Shown: in pieces, positions 47,401 to 60,276 of the stretch
Layout: every line of letters begins with the position of its first letter
Position numbering within the stretch: position 1 is the stretch's first letter
Assembly: GCA_025526995.1 (NCBI GenBank)
Contig: JAHLKG010000012.1
Location: 1 to 64,000 of the forward strand
Length of the DNA stretch: 64,000 nucleotides
DNA from: Powellomyces hirtus
Taxonomy: Eukaryota > Chytridiomycota > Chytridiomycetes > Spizellomycetales > Powellomycetaceae
Reading direction: 5' to 3'
The notes under the pieces: generated by a model
The model's database searches: none
Seen by the model: the letters and a program-made list of their open reading frames with translations, nothing else
Told to the model about the DNA's origin: nothing
Translations under genes and position numbers: made by a program

Positions 47401-50400
47401 ACGTCCTCGGTGAAATCTGGTGCAACGCACAAGAATGTCTGCCGCGCTCATTCAAAAACCTCGCGCCCTTGTCCGAGCAGGTGTTCCGAAACCATCCGCT
47501 CTTGTACGTCAAAGAAGACCCGCAGCAATATCATCCGTCCCACGACCATGAGCAGCAGGCTCTGGGGTTCCGCATTGAGGTCATTGATTCAGCTGATTTC
47601 ATCAAGACGGGTCTCCTGGGCTTCATTATCGACGGCAATGCAGTACCCGGTGTCACCGCTCCCAGGCTCTTTGTGGCGGGCATTGCGAGGGATAGGCTGC
47701 TGCAACGGAAGCTAAAACTTGCGCTCGAAAGGAGTGACAAGCCGCGAGGGTATTTGAGGACGGTTGAGGAGTTTGATGCGCATTTTGCCACGGACATGAT
47801 TGAAAGTGTCTTTCGCCATGTGCCAGGAGTTTTGTGCTGTGCAATCTTCACCGTCTACAAACATGGCGAACATCTGCCCGTCGTCATTTGCGAGGCAGCG
47901 CGTTCCGCTGCGGAGTATCGCACCGTTGCTGCGCAGATCGCTGACGTCCTCAGACGCAAGCATGGCGTGCGCACTTACACGGTCTGCATCTGCGCAGCGG
48001 GATCTCTTCCGCGCACACGTCCGCAAACCACTGCCGGCACACAAATTCAGACCACGTTCCATGGATACAGCAGTGGAGTCGTGACCATCCCGCTCGCCGG
48101 CGGAGGCAGCGGCGGTGGGGCGTTTCAACCCCCGCCTCTGCCTCGTAGTAGCAGCACCAAGTCGGCGGTGGTGCCCGCTCAGGACATTGGCAAACGCAAA
48201 CTGGAGCTGCTGGACATTGAGATGTGCCACATGGCGTTCTTGTCGGGCGAACTCCGCGTAGCGCATTTGTACATGGACGTTGAAAAGGATGTTGTCAGCA
48301 CCGTTGGACGAGGACCCAACGATCTCGCACCGCCACCCATCGAACCCCGCCACGCCAAAGTCGGCCAGGTCGTGGGCGGAATGGCACAGATCCCCCTTCT
48401 CGATGACAAGACGGGCGCCGATCTCGAACAGTTCCCGACCATTTCCCACATTCTTGCCCACCGGGGCAGTCACGGCGCGGTCGCAGCCAGCCCCGCCTTC
48501 ACGGTGCTCGATCACAAAGGGCGCGAGTCGTCCAAACATCCTATCACGTTTGCCAAGGCATCGAACAAAGTACGCTCCCTCGCTCACCACCTCCTCACCA
48601 AACGTGGCCTCAAACCGCACGATCATGTCGTCCTTATGTATGCCGTCGGTGTCGACTACCTATATGCTCTGCATGCTTGCTTGTACGCTGGGATCGTGCC
48701 CATCCCCCTATCACCTCTTGACTTGGGCCGTTTGCATGAGGATGTCCCCGCGCTGCTCAACGTCGTGGATCGCTTCAATGTGAAGGCCGTGCTCTCGCAT
48801 TCCATTGTGGAGGAAACGCTAAAGTCTAAGGTTGTCGTCGGGCACGTCAAAGCTATCAGAGCGGCGGCGGCGGCGGCGGCGTTGGCGGCTCGGTCTAATG
48901 CAGGCCCGGTCGCCGCTTCAAGTCGCAAGACATCGGTGCCCAACGCTGCGACTCTCTTCCCAGTTATCGTCAACACGGTGACCAGCAAGATCCAGAAGTT
49001 GGGCAAACCCATGGCTCTGGACGATCCAGAGTTCTACCACGGGGGAATGACGATCCCGCTTGATGACGAGGAAGAAGGAAGCAGTGCACCGGCAGGGTCG
49101 GAAACCATTGATCAGCAACATGGTCATACCACCACCCGTGCCCTGGTCCTTGTCCACTTTGACGCTGACATGCGAGCAGTGTTCACGACTTTTACCCACG
49201 CCAGCATTCTCGCACAGCTGCGCATCCAAGCCATCCATTCCTCGCTCACTGCTTCCACCCTCGAACAAGCTAGCAATGCGACCCACAACTCCGCTTCCGC
49301 GTCTGCAAATACCCCGCCACCGCTTCTCGCCTGCGTCGGCACGTACAGCGGCCTCGGGTTCCTGTACGCAACCCTCCTGGGCCCTTACATTGGCACCCAC
49401 ACCCTCTACATCACCCCGTCAGATTTCTTCCAGCTGCCCCACTTGTGGTTCGAAACCGCATTCAAGCACCGCGTCCGCGACGCGTTCGTTACCACCAACA
49501 TGATGGAACATGCCATGGCGTGCATGAAGAATGCCGAGTACAGAGCCTTCAGTCTTCACCTGTGCAAAAATCTCATGATCCCGGCCAATGGCCGCGCTAG
49601 AGTCGATGTATACAGACTGATGCACCAGAACTTCCTGGCTAACCGTCTGGAAGATTTGGCGCTGGCCACGACGTTTGCCCCGCCGATTAACCCACTGGTA
49701 GCTACCCGTGGATACATGCGCGCCGAGGTCACGACCTTGGGACTGGACTGTGGGGCACTCCGAGAGGGTGTGGTAAAAGTGCGGTCATCAGTGACGGGAG
49801 AAAATGGGAGAGTGAAGGAGGCCAAGGAGGGAGTGTTGTTTGTCCAGGATTGTGGAAAGGTGAGGACTCGGACATTATCCTCTTTCAGGGAGAGGTGGGC
49901 TGATGCTATTGTCCTCCTTATCTGCAAATATAGATAGCAAACAACACAGTCGTCGCCATCGTCGAGCCAGCCACCATGACCCTCGTCGGACCGAACCGCG
50001 TCGGCGCCATCTACGTGTGTTCGCCAGGAACCGTCTCCAGCGCTCCCACAACGCCCATCAACGGTCTCGATGCCGGCCTGCTGTTCAGCCCAACGGGATT
50101 CACAGGCTTCTTGCACCCGATCTCGCAACCCAACCCGACTGGACCCGCTGTCGTCGTCCATGATGCCAGTCACGGTCACCACTTTGACGATGATGGCGCT
50201 GATGAAGTCATCCCTGACCCGTGGGATACCCTCGTTCTTGCGGGCTTGCCATATGATATTGTCCTGTTTGTGTTGGGTGCGACGCATGATGAGATGCGTA
50301 TTCAGGTCGTGGACGGCGTCGCTGACGATGACGCAGTGAGGAACAATCATCAACAACTGCCAACAGATGTGAATTTGACTTCTCCCTCCACCACCCGCTC

Positions 50401-51212
50401 AGGTGTGGTGACCTGCCATTGGAAAGAGGATGTCGAACGCACCGTCGAAGCAGTTTGGAATGGGATCGGCGCTTGCGTCGTCCATCAGACCTCCCCAACC
50501 CACATCACCCTCATCCTCGAGTCCCCGCTTGAAACCACTCAGCCTTCCACTTACACCGCACCCACCCCGATCCCGCAATCGCTTGACGCAGCAATAGTGA
50601 ACGCCGCTTCATCAACATCTTCGTCAACAGCAGCGGGCACTACCACGTCTGCATCACAATCCACGGCGGCCACAGGCTTTGTTCGTCATCATGTGAACGT
50701 CGTCAACAATTTGGCACTGATACCGATGGTGGTTCATGCGGTTCTGGAAACCCATGGATTCTTGATCGCGGAAGTGGTGGTGTTGAAGACCAACGCCCTA
50801 GCGAGATCGAGAACGGGAGAGAAAATGAGGGAACGCGTGGCGGATGCTTGGCGGAGCGGCAAATTGTAAGTTGTTTCGTGCCGGGAAGCGATCACGACAA
50901 ATGTGTAGGCTACTAACTCTTCCCCCCACCTTTCTTTCTAGGCCTGTCGTCACCTCCTTCTCTGTCCGCCCACCCTCCGCAAATACATTTTTGCCACCTC
51001 CATCATTCACCCCACCCTCGGCACACCTTCATTCGGCGCGACACTCGCGCGCGTCCTCTGTCAACCAGCAACAACCGCAACCGGTGTCATCGGCGTCAAC
51101 ATCAACCACCACTGTCACGAAACCCGCTAGCCAGTATGAAAAAGACGACGACGATGACGATCTCGGCGTTGTGAATAGGAGTACGGAGGGCATGAGTGTG
51201 CTTAGTGGATGA
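44500..51212 (+). CDS. DIP2/Cps1-like protein with DMAP1-binding domain and two acyl-AMP-synthetase-like domains
   Basis: Four exons (44500-46343, 46421-49859, 49934-50865, 50942-51212) give 2161 residues in frame; introns are 74-77 nt, the last with a perfect TACTAAC branch site. The first 40 residues (LPPAIAERLRALEEELADGDITQQGFEKKRKKLL) match the DMAP1-binding domain. A Pro/Gln-rich disordered linker of about 400 residues follows. Two ANL-type domains of the fatty acyl-AMP ligase-like class come next. The first begins NAFPTIASLLRFRAQ, and the second ATFPTISHILAHRGS by analogy around residue 1270. The tail is Ser-rich and acidic. DIP2 homologues regulate a diacylglycerol pool in yeast and animals; Coccidioides CPS1 is another fungal member. 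The largest gene of the window; the length fits the family. Confidence 0.9.
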
Positions 51213-53921
51213 GTAGCATGTGTGATAACAACCATATTTTGCGTTTCCTATTTTGAACTGGAGGGAGGGAACAACTGTAACTGTAACATGTACTAATATA
51301 CCCCACGGAAATAATAAAAGTTTTGAGTGTATTGTCTTGGTGACATTGTCTTGGAAGCAGTAGGTTCGGACTTCACGCTTGAAGAAGTGCCTACATGAAC
51401 AGGTTCATTTGTGTTAGTCCTCGGGTGTCGGGCGTTTTTCAAGTTCGCAATGGGTTCTCGCAAATTTGGAAGCCGAGGCGGCACCGTCGGCAAAAATAGC
51501 AAGAATGTAGCGGTCCAACAACAGAAAAAAAGACACTCCATCGAAAAACTCCAATCACGAAGGACCCACAACAGAGGTGTGTCCATGGACCAAAAGCATT
51601 TCCGAGTGTTCCCGCGTATAAGACCACCAACGCCCTCTGCACTAGCGGCAAAAGAAAACAAAAACACTCTCCGAGGAGAATGAAGTTGCCACCTTGACGC
51701 ATGGCCAAAGGTTCGTTATTGCTCTGTTGTCTGGACCTTTCGACTATATGGTCTCCACAAGGAGGGCCGAAAGGCAATTTGCAAAGCGTTGTAGATTTAG
51801 AGATAACATCAAAGAGAATCGACGTATCAGGCGTCCCGTGTAGAAGACAGTTAGCTGCAGCCACTTTCGAGAGGGCTGATACATCGATACTGGGGGCAAT
51901 GGCAAACATTTGTAGGCAATTGTCAAAAGGTTTGGGATCTGGGATTGTCCTTTTGGTCTTTTGCCGGAAGCGTTTCTTCTTTGCCCAGCCACCTGCCACG
52001 TGACCGCTCTGCGCCACTCCTCCATCGTGCGAACTCCGCTCTGCCAATCTGTCAATCCGTTATGATGCAGACATAGAGTTCAGAGGCGCCCTGCCCAAAT
52101 CCTAGCCCTAATCCTTCTCGTGGTGCAGGCGAAGTCATCAATATTCCAATATGCCCGTGGTTCTTCCTTGGGGTTCCTTCACCAAATGAGAGGAAAATGC
52201 CCGAGATAATGCAGTAGGTGGAGGAAAAAGTGAGGAGAAACAGACGAAAGCAGGCCCGCCAAGCACCGGTGTTTTTCTTTATGAGGATGAGGAAAACGGT
52301 ACCAAACGGTGAGATGTCCCTGACGAGGGATGAGGCTGTTTGTCTGCAGTGTCTCAATGAAGGAGGGTTGCCTGTGGGGGGTTGGAGTTTTCCGCACACA
52401 GAGCTCCGATGAAGGGGAGTGCCCGTGGATGGACTGGACTTGTTGACTGGGGGCTGGTGCCTTGTTGGCCTTGTTGATGCCTTGGGCATTGGTTGCCTTT
52501 TGGGGCTGGTGGCCTTTCGGGACCGGTTGCCCACATTTGTAATGTGGCACATTTACCGCTATGCGTGGAAATGCATAACCATACCGATATGAAGGAGGAC
52601 CCGTATCTGGGTGAAGCGTCCGCTCCTTTTCCTGCGGTATGGTCTTTTTCTCGCTCTTCAAGTGATCTTTATGGGGGACCAAACCGCGGATTGGAAAATT
52701 TTCCATTTACAGATTTGTTACATGACTAAGGAACCCTCGACGTGCCTATACTTGCACCAACCATTTCATACTTTCCCGACGTTGATTTTGAAAGCAAAGC
52801 GAGACTCGTTTGCATCCCCGTTCCTCTGCCTGCTATCATTCGGGTCCTCGCGAACTTCTCCTCCCTCCCCCCCGTCGAAACCTTAACTGCGAGCTCTCAG
52901 GAAGAGTCACAACCGCCAGCAAGCCCAGCAGTGTGATCATTGTTCTAATCGTGGCTGTTCGCAATGTTGAGGACAAGAATGCAATGGCGAGGCGTTCCAT
53001 ATGGCAAAAAAAAAGAGAAAAAATCCCGGAGGTATACTGTAATTGCTAATTATGGACGATCGGCAGAGAAGCAGTACCAGCTCAATCTGCGATGCTCAGT
53101 TCTGTTCAACCAATCCGCCTCATTGACGATGGAGTTCAAAGCTTTCCACGATTGAAACGCAATTTGCGTAGTGCAGTTTCGCTAGCAACTATGTTGCTTC
53201 TGCTGAGATTCTCTTGGTCATTTATTCCGACACGGCTATGTCGCTGTGGAGAGCGGATTATGAAGTTTAAGATCACGACAGGTGAGCCTTCACAAGAGTC
53301 CGACACACCAGCCCGGCCGGGGCGAGGAGGCACCAGCCCATCGCCAACTCGGACCCAGCCATACAAGGTTGCCGAATGTACCACGCGGCACCCACGCAGA
53401 TTCCGAAGCCAACCCCGACCCAGGGAAGACAAGATGGTTGCCAACCGTGGCCAGAGGTTGCTTCTGATATAATGCTTCGTAGCGTTTGAAAGTAAATTGG
53501 CTGGCATATAATCAGCGCATGCGTTTTCAACGGGAAGAGTGCCGCCCTGCCGACGATTTCGTCTTGAACTTTTATATGTATCGCGTCAAAGCCTGAATGC
53601 AGCTATGATGTGCGAGTGCTTGCGAGAAGAAGAAGCCCTCCTCCGACAGATGCGGACCCCGAACCACCGGAGAAAGCAGTCAGAGGGACTGCACCGTGAC
53701 GGTGGCGATATGCACATGGTCTCGCGCAGCTCATCTACCAGCTCAACGCCAGTGAAGGGGGCGGTTGGTATTTGAAACGTTTCTAAATCGTTCCCGTCAT
53801 CGTACAACATCTATTTTTGGAACAAGATGAAAAAAATTTTAAATCCAAGGAAGTCTTCGTCTATGCTATCAGGTCTTGGTCGCATAGCGAATAGGTCAAC
53901 ACCTTCTTGTTCAAGGCAGAG
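51213..53921. other. Region without a convincing gene, 2.7 kb
   Basis: Several open frames compete. One plus-strand frame (51450-51683, 77 residues, basic and polar) looks the most protein-like; the opposite strand has a longer frame (51439-52047) rich in Cys, Phe and Trp. In the same plus frame, 52534-52726 and 52742-52936 look like one coding stretch cut by a TAA at 52727-52729. A further frame (53539-53775) has an acidic helix and Ser-rich end. These may be decayed genes or exons that I could not connect. Confidence 0.35.
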
Positions 53922-54329
53922 ATGCTCACCACACACTTCTCCACTTTTCTTTATACCGCAATCCTTCTCCTTTCATCCATTGCTCACGGGCAACTACTAC
54001 AACACCATCAACCGGACAAATGCTCATCGCAGTCTCAAGCCTGGACGCGATCCCTCGAAACCTGCCTGGACCCATCGCTGAAAGACCCGACAGCGTGCAA
54101 CTGCCGAACGCAATGGCCGGCACAAGTCGCGTTTTATGAGTGCATCGGCCTGGTTGGCCCGGCTAAAGTAACGAAAGATAAATTGATGAGCTGTCCGCAG
54201 GTATTTGGATGTGCATTGTAGATTTTTGTGTTGAAATGTCTTATTGATATTGGGTCATGTTTCGGTATACATCTGTAGATTTCCGATCCTTACGGCGACG
54301 AAGCTCCGATTCCCGATCTGTCCCAGTGA
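53922..54329 (+). CDS. Small secreted cysteine-rich protein
   Basis: Two exons (53922-54200, 54279-54329) separated by a 78-nt intron (GTATTT...TGTAG) give 109 residues. The first 23 residues form a clear signal peptide (hydrophobic TAILLLSSIA, then AHG before Gln). The mature part has six cysteines, an even number, in the order C, C, C-N-C, C, C. It ends in an acidic DPYGDEAPIPDLSQ. If the intron is retained the frame stops at 54221 and gains a seventh cysteine, which argues for splicing. No family is recognised. It is convergent with the second receptor gene. Size and composition recall secreted effector-like or adhesive proteins of fungi. Confidence 0.65.
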
Positions 54330-54679
54330 GAGATAACAGCGCAAAGAACCAGTTCTGCACATACCATTACATGTTTATGCTTAGAGTTGTCATTGATGCT
54401 ACCCATCTTTGAATTCGGCACTCTTGGTGATCAGAGCTAAATAACAGGAAAGAGAGACAACACGTATCATCCACTATGTCGCTAGTGAAAACATCTTGAT
54501 GATCCCATGACCGCTACTGATACCACAAGTTATACTTGGCGGGCAAGGGCCTGCAAAATGCACACCGTGCACCCGCGCGCCAGGGTCTATGTTCTTTCCA
54601 AAGCAGAATTCTTTCACAAGAAAAAGATGAACGGGTAGTGCATGTACAATAAAGACACAAACAGCTTCCATGATTCTCA

Positions 54680-57185
54680 TTATCGGCGCATATTGCCACG
54701 GCGTTGCGTGCCGATCAGATCTGCGTTCTTTCGGATCGCTGCAGCACTGTGTTCAACGGGGCAAAAAAAAATCAGTTAGTTACATCGAAGAACTGCTATG
54801 TACTAATGGCAGATGATAAACAAAGCAAGAAATAGGGCAGGTAGGTGTGTCAGATGGGTTAGGTGATCTCGCGTTGGTACATACAAAGCCTGCACCATGA
54901 TCTGGAACGTATTCTCCAAACTCGCAATTTCCCTGACATAGCTTCTCCGATCCAACACCCCACTCTCAATGGAACTAAATTTCATGGAAGTGACTTCATC
55001 CATCCGTTTCGCAATGCCGCTAAGAGGGACGGTGACAGCGACCGACATGGCGGTGATAGCGACGAGGGCAACCACGGTGAGCACGACAATGATGAGAACG
55101 GCGTCGCGAATAGATTTATCAATCGTGGAAAAATAGTCGCTGTGCGGGAACGCAACGACAATTTGCCAGGTGTGGTTGGCGCGGTCGGGATTCAGCGAGA
55201 GAGTCGCGATGTGCCATTGTTGCGCCGTGGAGGGCACGGGCGCAGAAAAGGTTTGGAGGCCGGTCATGTTGAGAGAGGGATAGCGGGAGCGGAGGATGGA
55301 ACCGACTTCGCGGACGGTGGGGCTGGGTGAAGTATCCAGTCCGACTAGATAACACGCCGGGTTCAGTTCGTGCCTAAACCCAAGTGCATCCCAAAACACG
55401 CCGCTCAAAACTCACACATGGTATCATTATACGGTCTCAACCCGTCCGTATTCGCGCCCACCACCGACGTCGCAATGATGTATCCGGGGTGGTACGTCTT
55501 GTCCCTATTCATCTTCGCAGAATCAATCAACAGCACAATGCCATTCTCGCTCGGCACGCTTTGTCGCAAATAGGGGTCGAGGGAGTTTTTGAAGGCCCCG
55601 CCGGCTTGACATAGGTGGGAGGGAATGGTGGGCGTCAAGGGGTTGCTGTAGATGTTGACGCCGACGTAGCCTTGGATTGTGTCTCCAATGGGACTGTAGG
55701 ACCAGAACTCGTGGCCTTCGGGTGCGGGATTTGAGCCTGAGTTGAGTTCGTAACAGCAGGCAAACATGAAGGAAGAAACACAGAAACGCATAAGATGAGT
55801 AATCGGAAAGCGAGGGGCAAAATGCTGTTTTCCACTCCTGTATATTCATTACCCTGCATGTACGCATACGTCTCATCAATGGTCGAATTGTACCTTCCCT
55901 TGCCCCACCCGCCTCTCTCAGTGGTACTTCCCGGTCTGGAGTCGAACGGGAACCACACCCAATAATCGCTTATGACCGTCAACCACTGCACAAAGTGAGG
56001 TGTCCCCGGTTTGGTGTTGTTGTGCGCATCGTAACCAGACATGAGAATGTCCTTTTGAGCCGGGGTGAGCGGGATCCCGCGGTGGTCAGTCGCGTTGTGG
56101 AATTCGTAGTTGTCGTTGTTGGCGTTCATCCAGTCCCACTGTGGAAGAGACAAACGGATTAGTAGGTACAATGAAGAGCACACCGCAACGGATACGGAGA
56201 GTGGAAAGGAAGGTGCGAGGTTTATGGGAGGCCAGACTCGAGAACCTTACTGTAAAGAATGCGGGCCAGCCCAATTGCGTTTCGAGTTCAGTCAGGTTCC
56301 CCGTGCCACCCCAATCCCTCAACCACCACCTATCCATCGAAAACATGATGTTCCTATTCGGACTGCTATTGTTCGTCGGTCCAATATTCACAACGCAATA
56401 TACCCTACCAAAAAACACAGTTGAACATGCATCAATATCCAAAATTTCCACACCTTTCCCCTTTCCCCATAATTTTTTTCCGGGGTTGTTTTACATACGT
56501 GCTAATATCAGGGTTGTCAACCAATGTTCTCCCCAATTCATCCAACCAATCACCACCGAGTTGATCTTGTAAATCGATGGTGCCCGCCCGCGCGGCATTG
56601 ATCACACTGATAGTGGAAGGGCGTAGGCCGAAGTTTAGCGCTACGCGGCGATTGTTGATAAGGAGGCGGTTGATTTCCGAATGGGCGTTCATGACTGTCA
56701 ACTACAACAATCATAAGTAAAACTCGAACCACGCAAAAATAGGAGCATTTGGCAGTGGAGATCATTTCTTTCGGGGGGGGGGGGGGGGTGGGGGGGGGGG
56801 GTTCCGCCTCTTGGCTTGTTCCCATAGCGAAACATACTTTCAACAACGACTGGACGCTAACATCAACTGCTTTCCGGACACTGAAGATATAGAGCGTGAA
56901 GCTCGGTCCCACAATCATTCCCACAATAGCCAAGACCAACAAGAGTTGGATGGTCCACAGCGGGAGACAACATTTCCCATATCGTCTTTTGGGGCGTCCC
57001 ACTCGTTCAGCTGACAAGAATGCCGGGTCATAGTCCATCGCCGTGGGGTGTCTGGCATAAATGGAGCCATTTTCGTGTGCATCTTCATCGTCGATAGAAG
57101 GACTCGAGGTGGTGGTTGCATTGACAGTAACATTGGATGTGTATACTGTAGGTGGTGATACCGGCACTTGGATATGGCCGCTCAT
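54680..57185 (-). CDS. Cache-type membrane receptor ending after a HAMP-like segment (copy 2)
   Basis: Seven exons (57185-56838, 56701-56499, 56404-56251, 56138-55853, 55736-55416, 55344-54885, 54746-54680) give 612 residues in frame. A 70-residue cytoplasmic N-terminus ends in a basic KRRYGKCC. TM1 (about 74-100) is followed by an extracellular region of about 415 residues. It is rich in Trp, Tyr and N-glycosylation motifs, as in double Cache domains. TM2 is about 518-540. A HAMP-like segment follows (VPLSGIAKRMDEVTSMKF), then a coiled helix ending MVQAFAAAIRKNADL, and the stop comes 12 residues later. As in the gene at 8003-10375, the last intron interrupts the same place (before the AAAIRKN/AGGIKKN turn, phase 2). 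No output domain is encoded downstream. The first intron holds a 16-nt and a 12-nt run of C on the sense strand. The MSGHIQ start is the first ATG of the frame. Confidence 0.78.
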
Positions 57186-58831
57186 TGGTGTTGCACTGCA
57201 GTGGAAGTAAAAGAAAAGATGGCTATTTTTCCCTGTCACAGTATATAGTTTTGAAAGACGCCCTATTCATACGCGCAAGCGCACCTGGAAGGTTAGGCAT
57301 ATTGTTATCAGCAAATGGAAATCAAAACGCGCGCGGGAGATCGGAGCTTGTGCTTAGGTAATCGTCTCGATATTCTTCCTGACGGTTCGATGAAACGGTT
57401 AGTGTCAATATGCAGAACTCTCTTCTTGAAAGAGAATCACCCAATCGTCGAGCTACGAGAAATCAATGCAACAACGACCCACAGTTTTATTAAATACAAT
57501 ACAATCCGACGAATATTAATATTGAGGTTCTTCGAGCCAAGGCTAGGCGAGACACAACCCCACGGAGTAAAAGCCTCGTTCAAGCGACAACATCGAAAGG
57601 GTTATCGCGTATTAAAGCCTCGGCCGAGATACCCAGGAACGAAGCTGTCCCGTTTTTACTATAATAGTTCAACCTTACCCGGTTCCTGATTCCACCAAGG
57701 CAATTCGTCAACTTGCTCTGTTCCTGATTGGGCCCGTCTTCAATCCGCTGATCCTTTAATCACGACTACTCTCAGTCAAGTAATCAGTACTGTCTCCCAA
57801 TCCGGAACAGAATTTATCGTAACCCAAATCTTTCCGATACTTGGTGGCCCACATCCATTGCCTTTACTGGCGGTGGCGCACCTCGTTTGCGCTTTGTCCG
57901 GAATCAGGTGCAGAAGCACTTTTATTCTTTTGCAGGGAGGCGGTCGAGACGTGTCCAGGGTTAGAATCGTTCACTACGGGTGACTGCTGATGTTCTGGAA
58001 TGCGTCCCGGCGGAAATAGCTTTATAAACCCGACATTTGACCTTGCAAGCAAAATTGAGATACCATCGAAAAGACTGCAAGTTTAGGTTGCGTCTGGAAT
58101 TGCGGTTGCCGGGGAAGCGGTGCAGCCAGAGCGCCCGTTACCCAACGGTGATGGTGAGGTAGTTTTCTGTTTTGAGTGGGGATACGACAAACGCAGAGCA
58201 GGTCCTGGTGTGGTGAAAATCCGTCTGTAAAGAAAATGGAGATTGGGTCGTTATCGTTAACAGGACTGGCTTGTTTGCCAGGGCTGTTCCTGCGTCCGAA
58301 GATTATTAGGTCTCAGAGTCTTGGCGGTGTAGAACCTTTGCAACTCTATTTTGGACATGTTGCACTGAGGTCGGAGACAATTGCAACGCTGTACAAAAGT
58401 TTTTATGTGGCTGCGGGAACAAGGAAGCAGCGCGCGGAAGATATGGTAGATCACAGGACATGAAACTCACAAGACGAAATCGGAAGTAAACCCTAGAGTA
58501 AACCACGACTTCGAGTGCACCAAGTTCTCCACTCATCTGGGGATTTTATGCAGAAGGGGGGATAACATTGGAAATACAAAGGGTTGGACTAAAATGTGCA
58601 ATTAGTGTGGAGCACATGCAGAGGCGGAATGGAGGAGTTGGTTGAGCTTTTTCATGTGGGAATATCAAGAGGATATTACAGTCGTTTCCGGGTGCACGAC
58701 GTAAGGGGTGATTCCCACTCATTGTCCCAATATGGGTGCGAGTGTGAGGTTGTGCAAGACTACTATACAAAGGCCGTCTTCCCCCAAAGTGGAGGAGAAT
58801 GGAGCAAGCGCGATGGTGCCTCTCGGGTGAT
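57186..58831. other. Intergenic, 1.65 kb
   Basis: This is the promoter side of the second receptor and the 3' side of RAE1. A 124-codon frame at 57315-57689 has no recognisable features. No tRNA or repeat was found. Confidence 0.45.
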
Positions 58832-60276
58832 TTAGTACCGCTTTGTCGGTTTGGCAGCGGGCGGTTTGGGCTTGACGTCCATTGGGTTGACGGAATGAAG
58901 GCAGATGGCGACTTTGCTGCCCTGCTTGTGCTGTTCATAACCCTTTGACCAGTCGTAGCCGATCGAGTAGGCAAAGATGGACCCGTCACCGTTGAAGGCC
59001 GAGGCGGTTATGGGAGCACCGACCGAGTTGAAACCTTTTAGTCGCTGCTTTGAGTTGCCATCCCAAAAGTTCATTGTGCCGTCCGATCCGCAGCTGGCGA
59101 AAGTTCCGTAGACCGGGTGGAAGGAGATCGAGTTGACGGCGTATACTTCGGTTTCTTTGCGGTGACATTTGAAAGAGAAGGATCTCGCCGGACTGATACA
59201 AGAAGGGTTTATTTGGTCAGCAACCATCTGTAAACTTCAAAATGCGTTCGTTGCAGATGCTTCTTACGTTTTGTTGTCTTCGATATATTGAATTTGAATG
59301 CGCCCTTCTATGGTACCGAGGCAGAATCCCATGTCCGTTGGAACTGCGGTGGGCATGCATGCAAGGCTCCGAGTTTGGAACTTCAGTGGTGACGGCATCG
59401 TCTGCAAAAACAACCCATAAACGGTTATACATTGACCTCCCTGTGCCATACTTGTACGCGCTTACTTTGAATGGTGCCGCAAGATTAGAATTGCTGAAAA
59501 TCAGCAGGTTACGGTCCGCGGTACCGACGACCAACATGGGTCCGTATGAATCCATTACATAACAGCGATCCGGCAGTTGGTACGTATGCGCGGGTGTTTG
59601 CGATCGCAGATCCCAGAACTATAGAAAACAAGCAAAAGCAGCGTTTGAGTTCACTTGCTGACAACCAAGAAAAGGTAAGATGCAGATACATTCTCAACCA
59701 TTCTCAACCGACCTTCATTGTCTTGTCCCAACTGCCAGTCACAACCAGTGGACTGTTTCCCGGTCCTTCAATGAAACGACAACTCCGGATAGGAGCGTCG
59801 TGTGCAGCTACCTGTGCGGACTGGCCAGTAGCGAGATCCAGTAGCCGTCCAGCTTTGTCACAACCTCCGGAAAATACTTTGGAGCCATCCTACATCAAAG
59901 AGACAAAGAAACTCAGCGACTGTCAACGCAATTCCCAGGAAGCGCAACCGCCCAGGTATGTCGATTCTTGGAACTTACGGGTGCCCAGTCTACACAGAGC
60001 ACTGGCGCCTCATGCTGAATAGCGGCCTTTGGGATCGACTGTCCATTGGAGGCGACCTCCCAGATCCTGGTCTGATTGTCCCATGAACTACCAGCGAGAT
60101 AGTTAGCCTTTGGCGAGAACCTGAGCTCAGAAACCGTGTCCGTCGGCGCTGATTGGATCTAAGACAGACAAGAGATAAGAGTGCAAAAAACAAGGTGCAA
60201 GGTCTAGAGGAAACTATATCTGTCGTACCTCAGAGTCCTTTGTCGCCAGACTTGAGTTGAGTGAACCAAAACTCAT
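58832..60276 (-). CDS. RAE1: mRNA export factor RAE1/GLE2 (WD40)
   Basis: Six exons (60276-60229, 60158-59979, 59889-59713, 59618-59466, 59401-59268, 59192-58832) give 350 residues, the family's usual length. The WD repeats form a seven-bladed propeller. Diagnostic stretches are YLAGSSWDNQTRIWEV, VVTGSWDKTMKFWDLR, the SFKCHR...VYAVNSISFHP strand, GTFASCGSDGTMNFWD and FAYSIGYDWSKGYE. The C-terminus ends in KPPAAKPTKRY. Rae1/Gle2 binds the GLEBS peptide of Nup98 at the nuclear pore and helps mRNA export; in animals it also acts in the spindle checkpoint. Introns are mostly 64-94 nt. Confidence 0.96.

Noticed and set aside
51439..52047. Minus-strand 202-codon frame
   Set aside because: Second half is Cys/Phe/Trp-rich and competes with a more polar plus frame; neither is proven.
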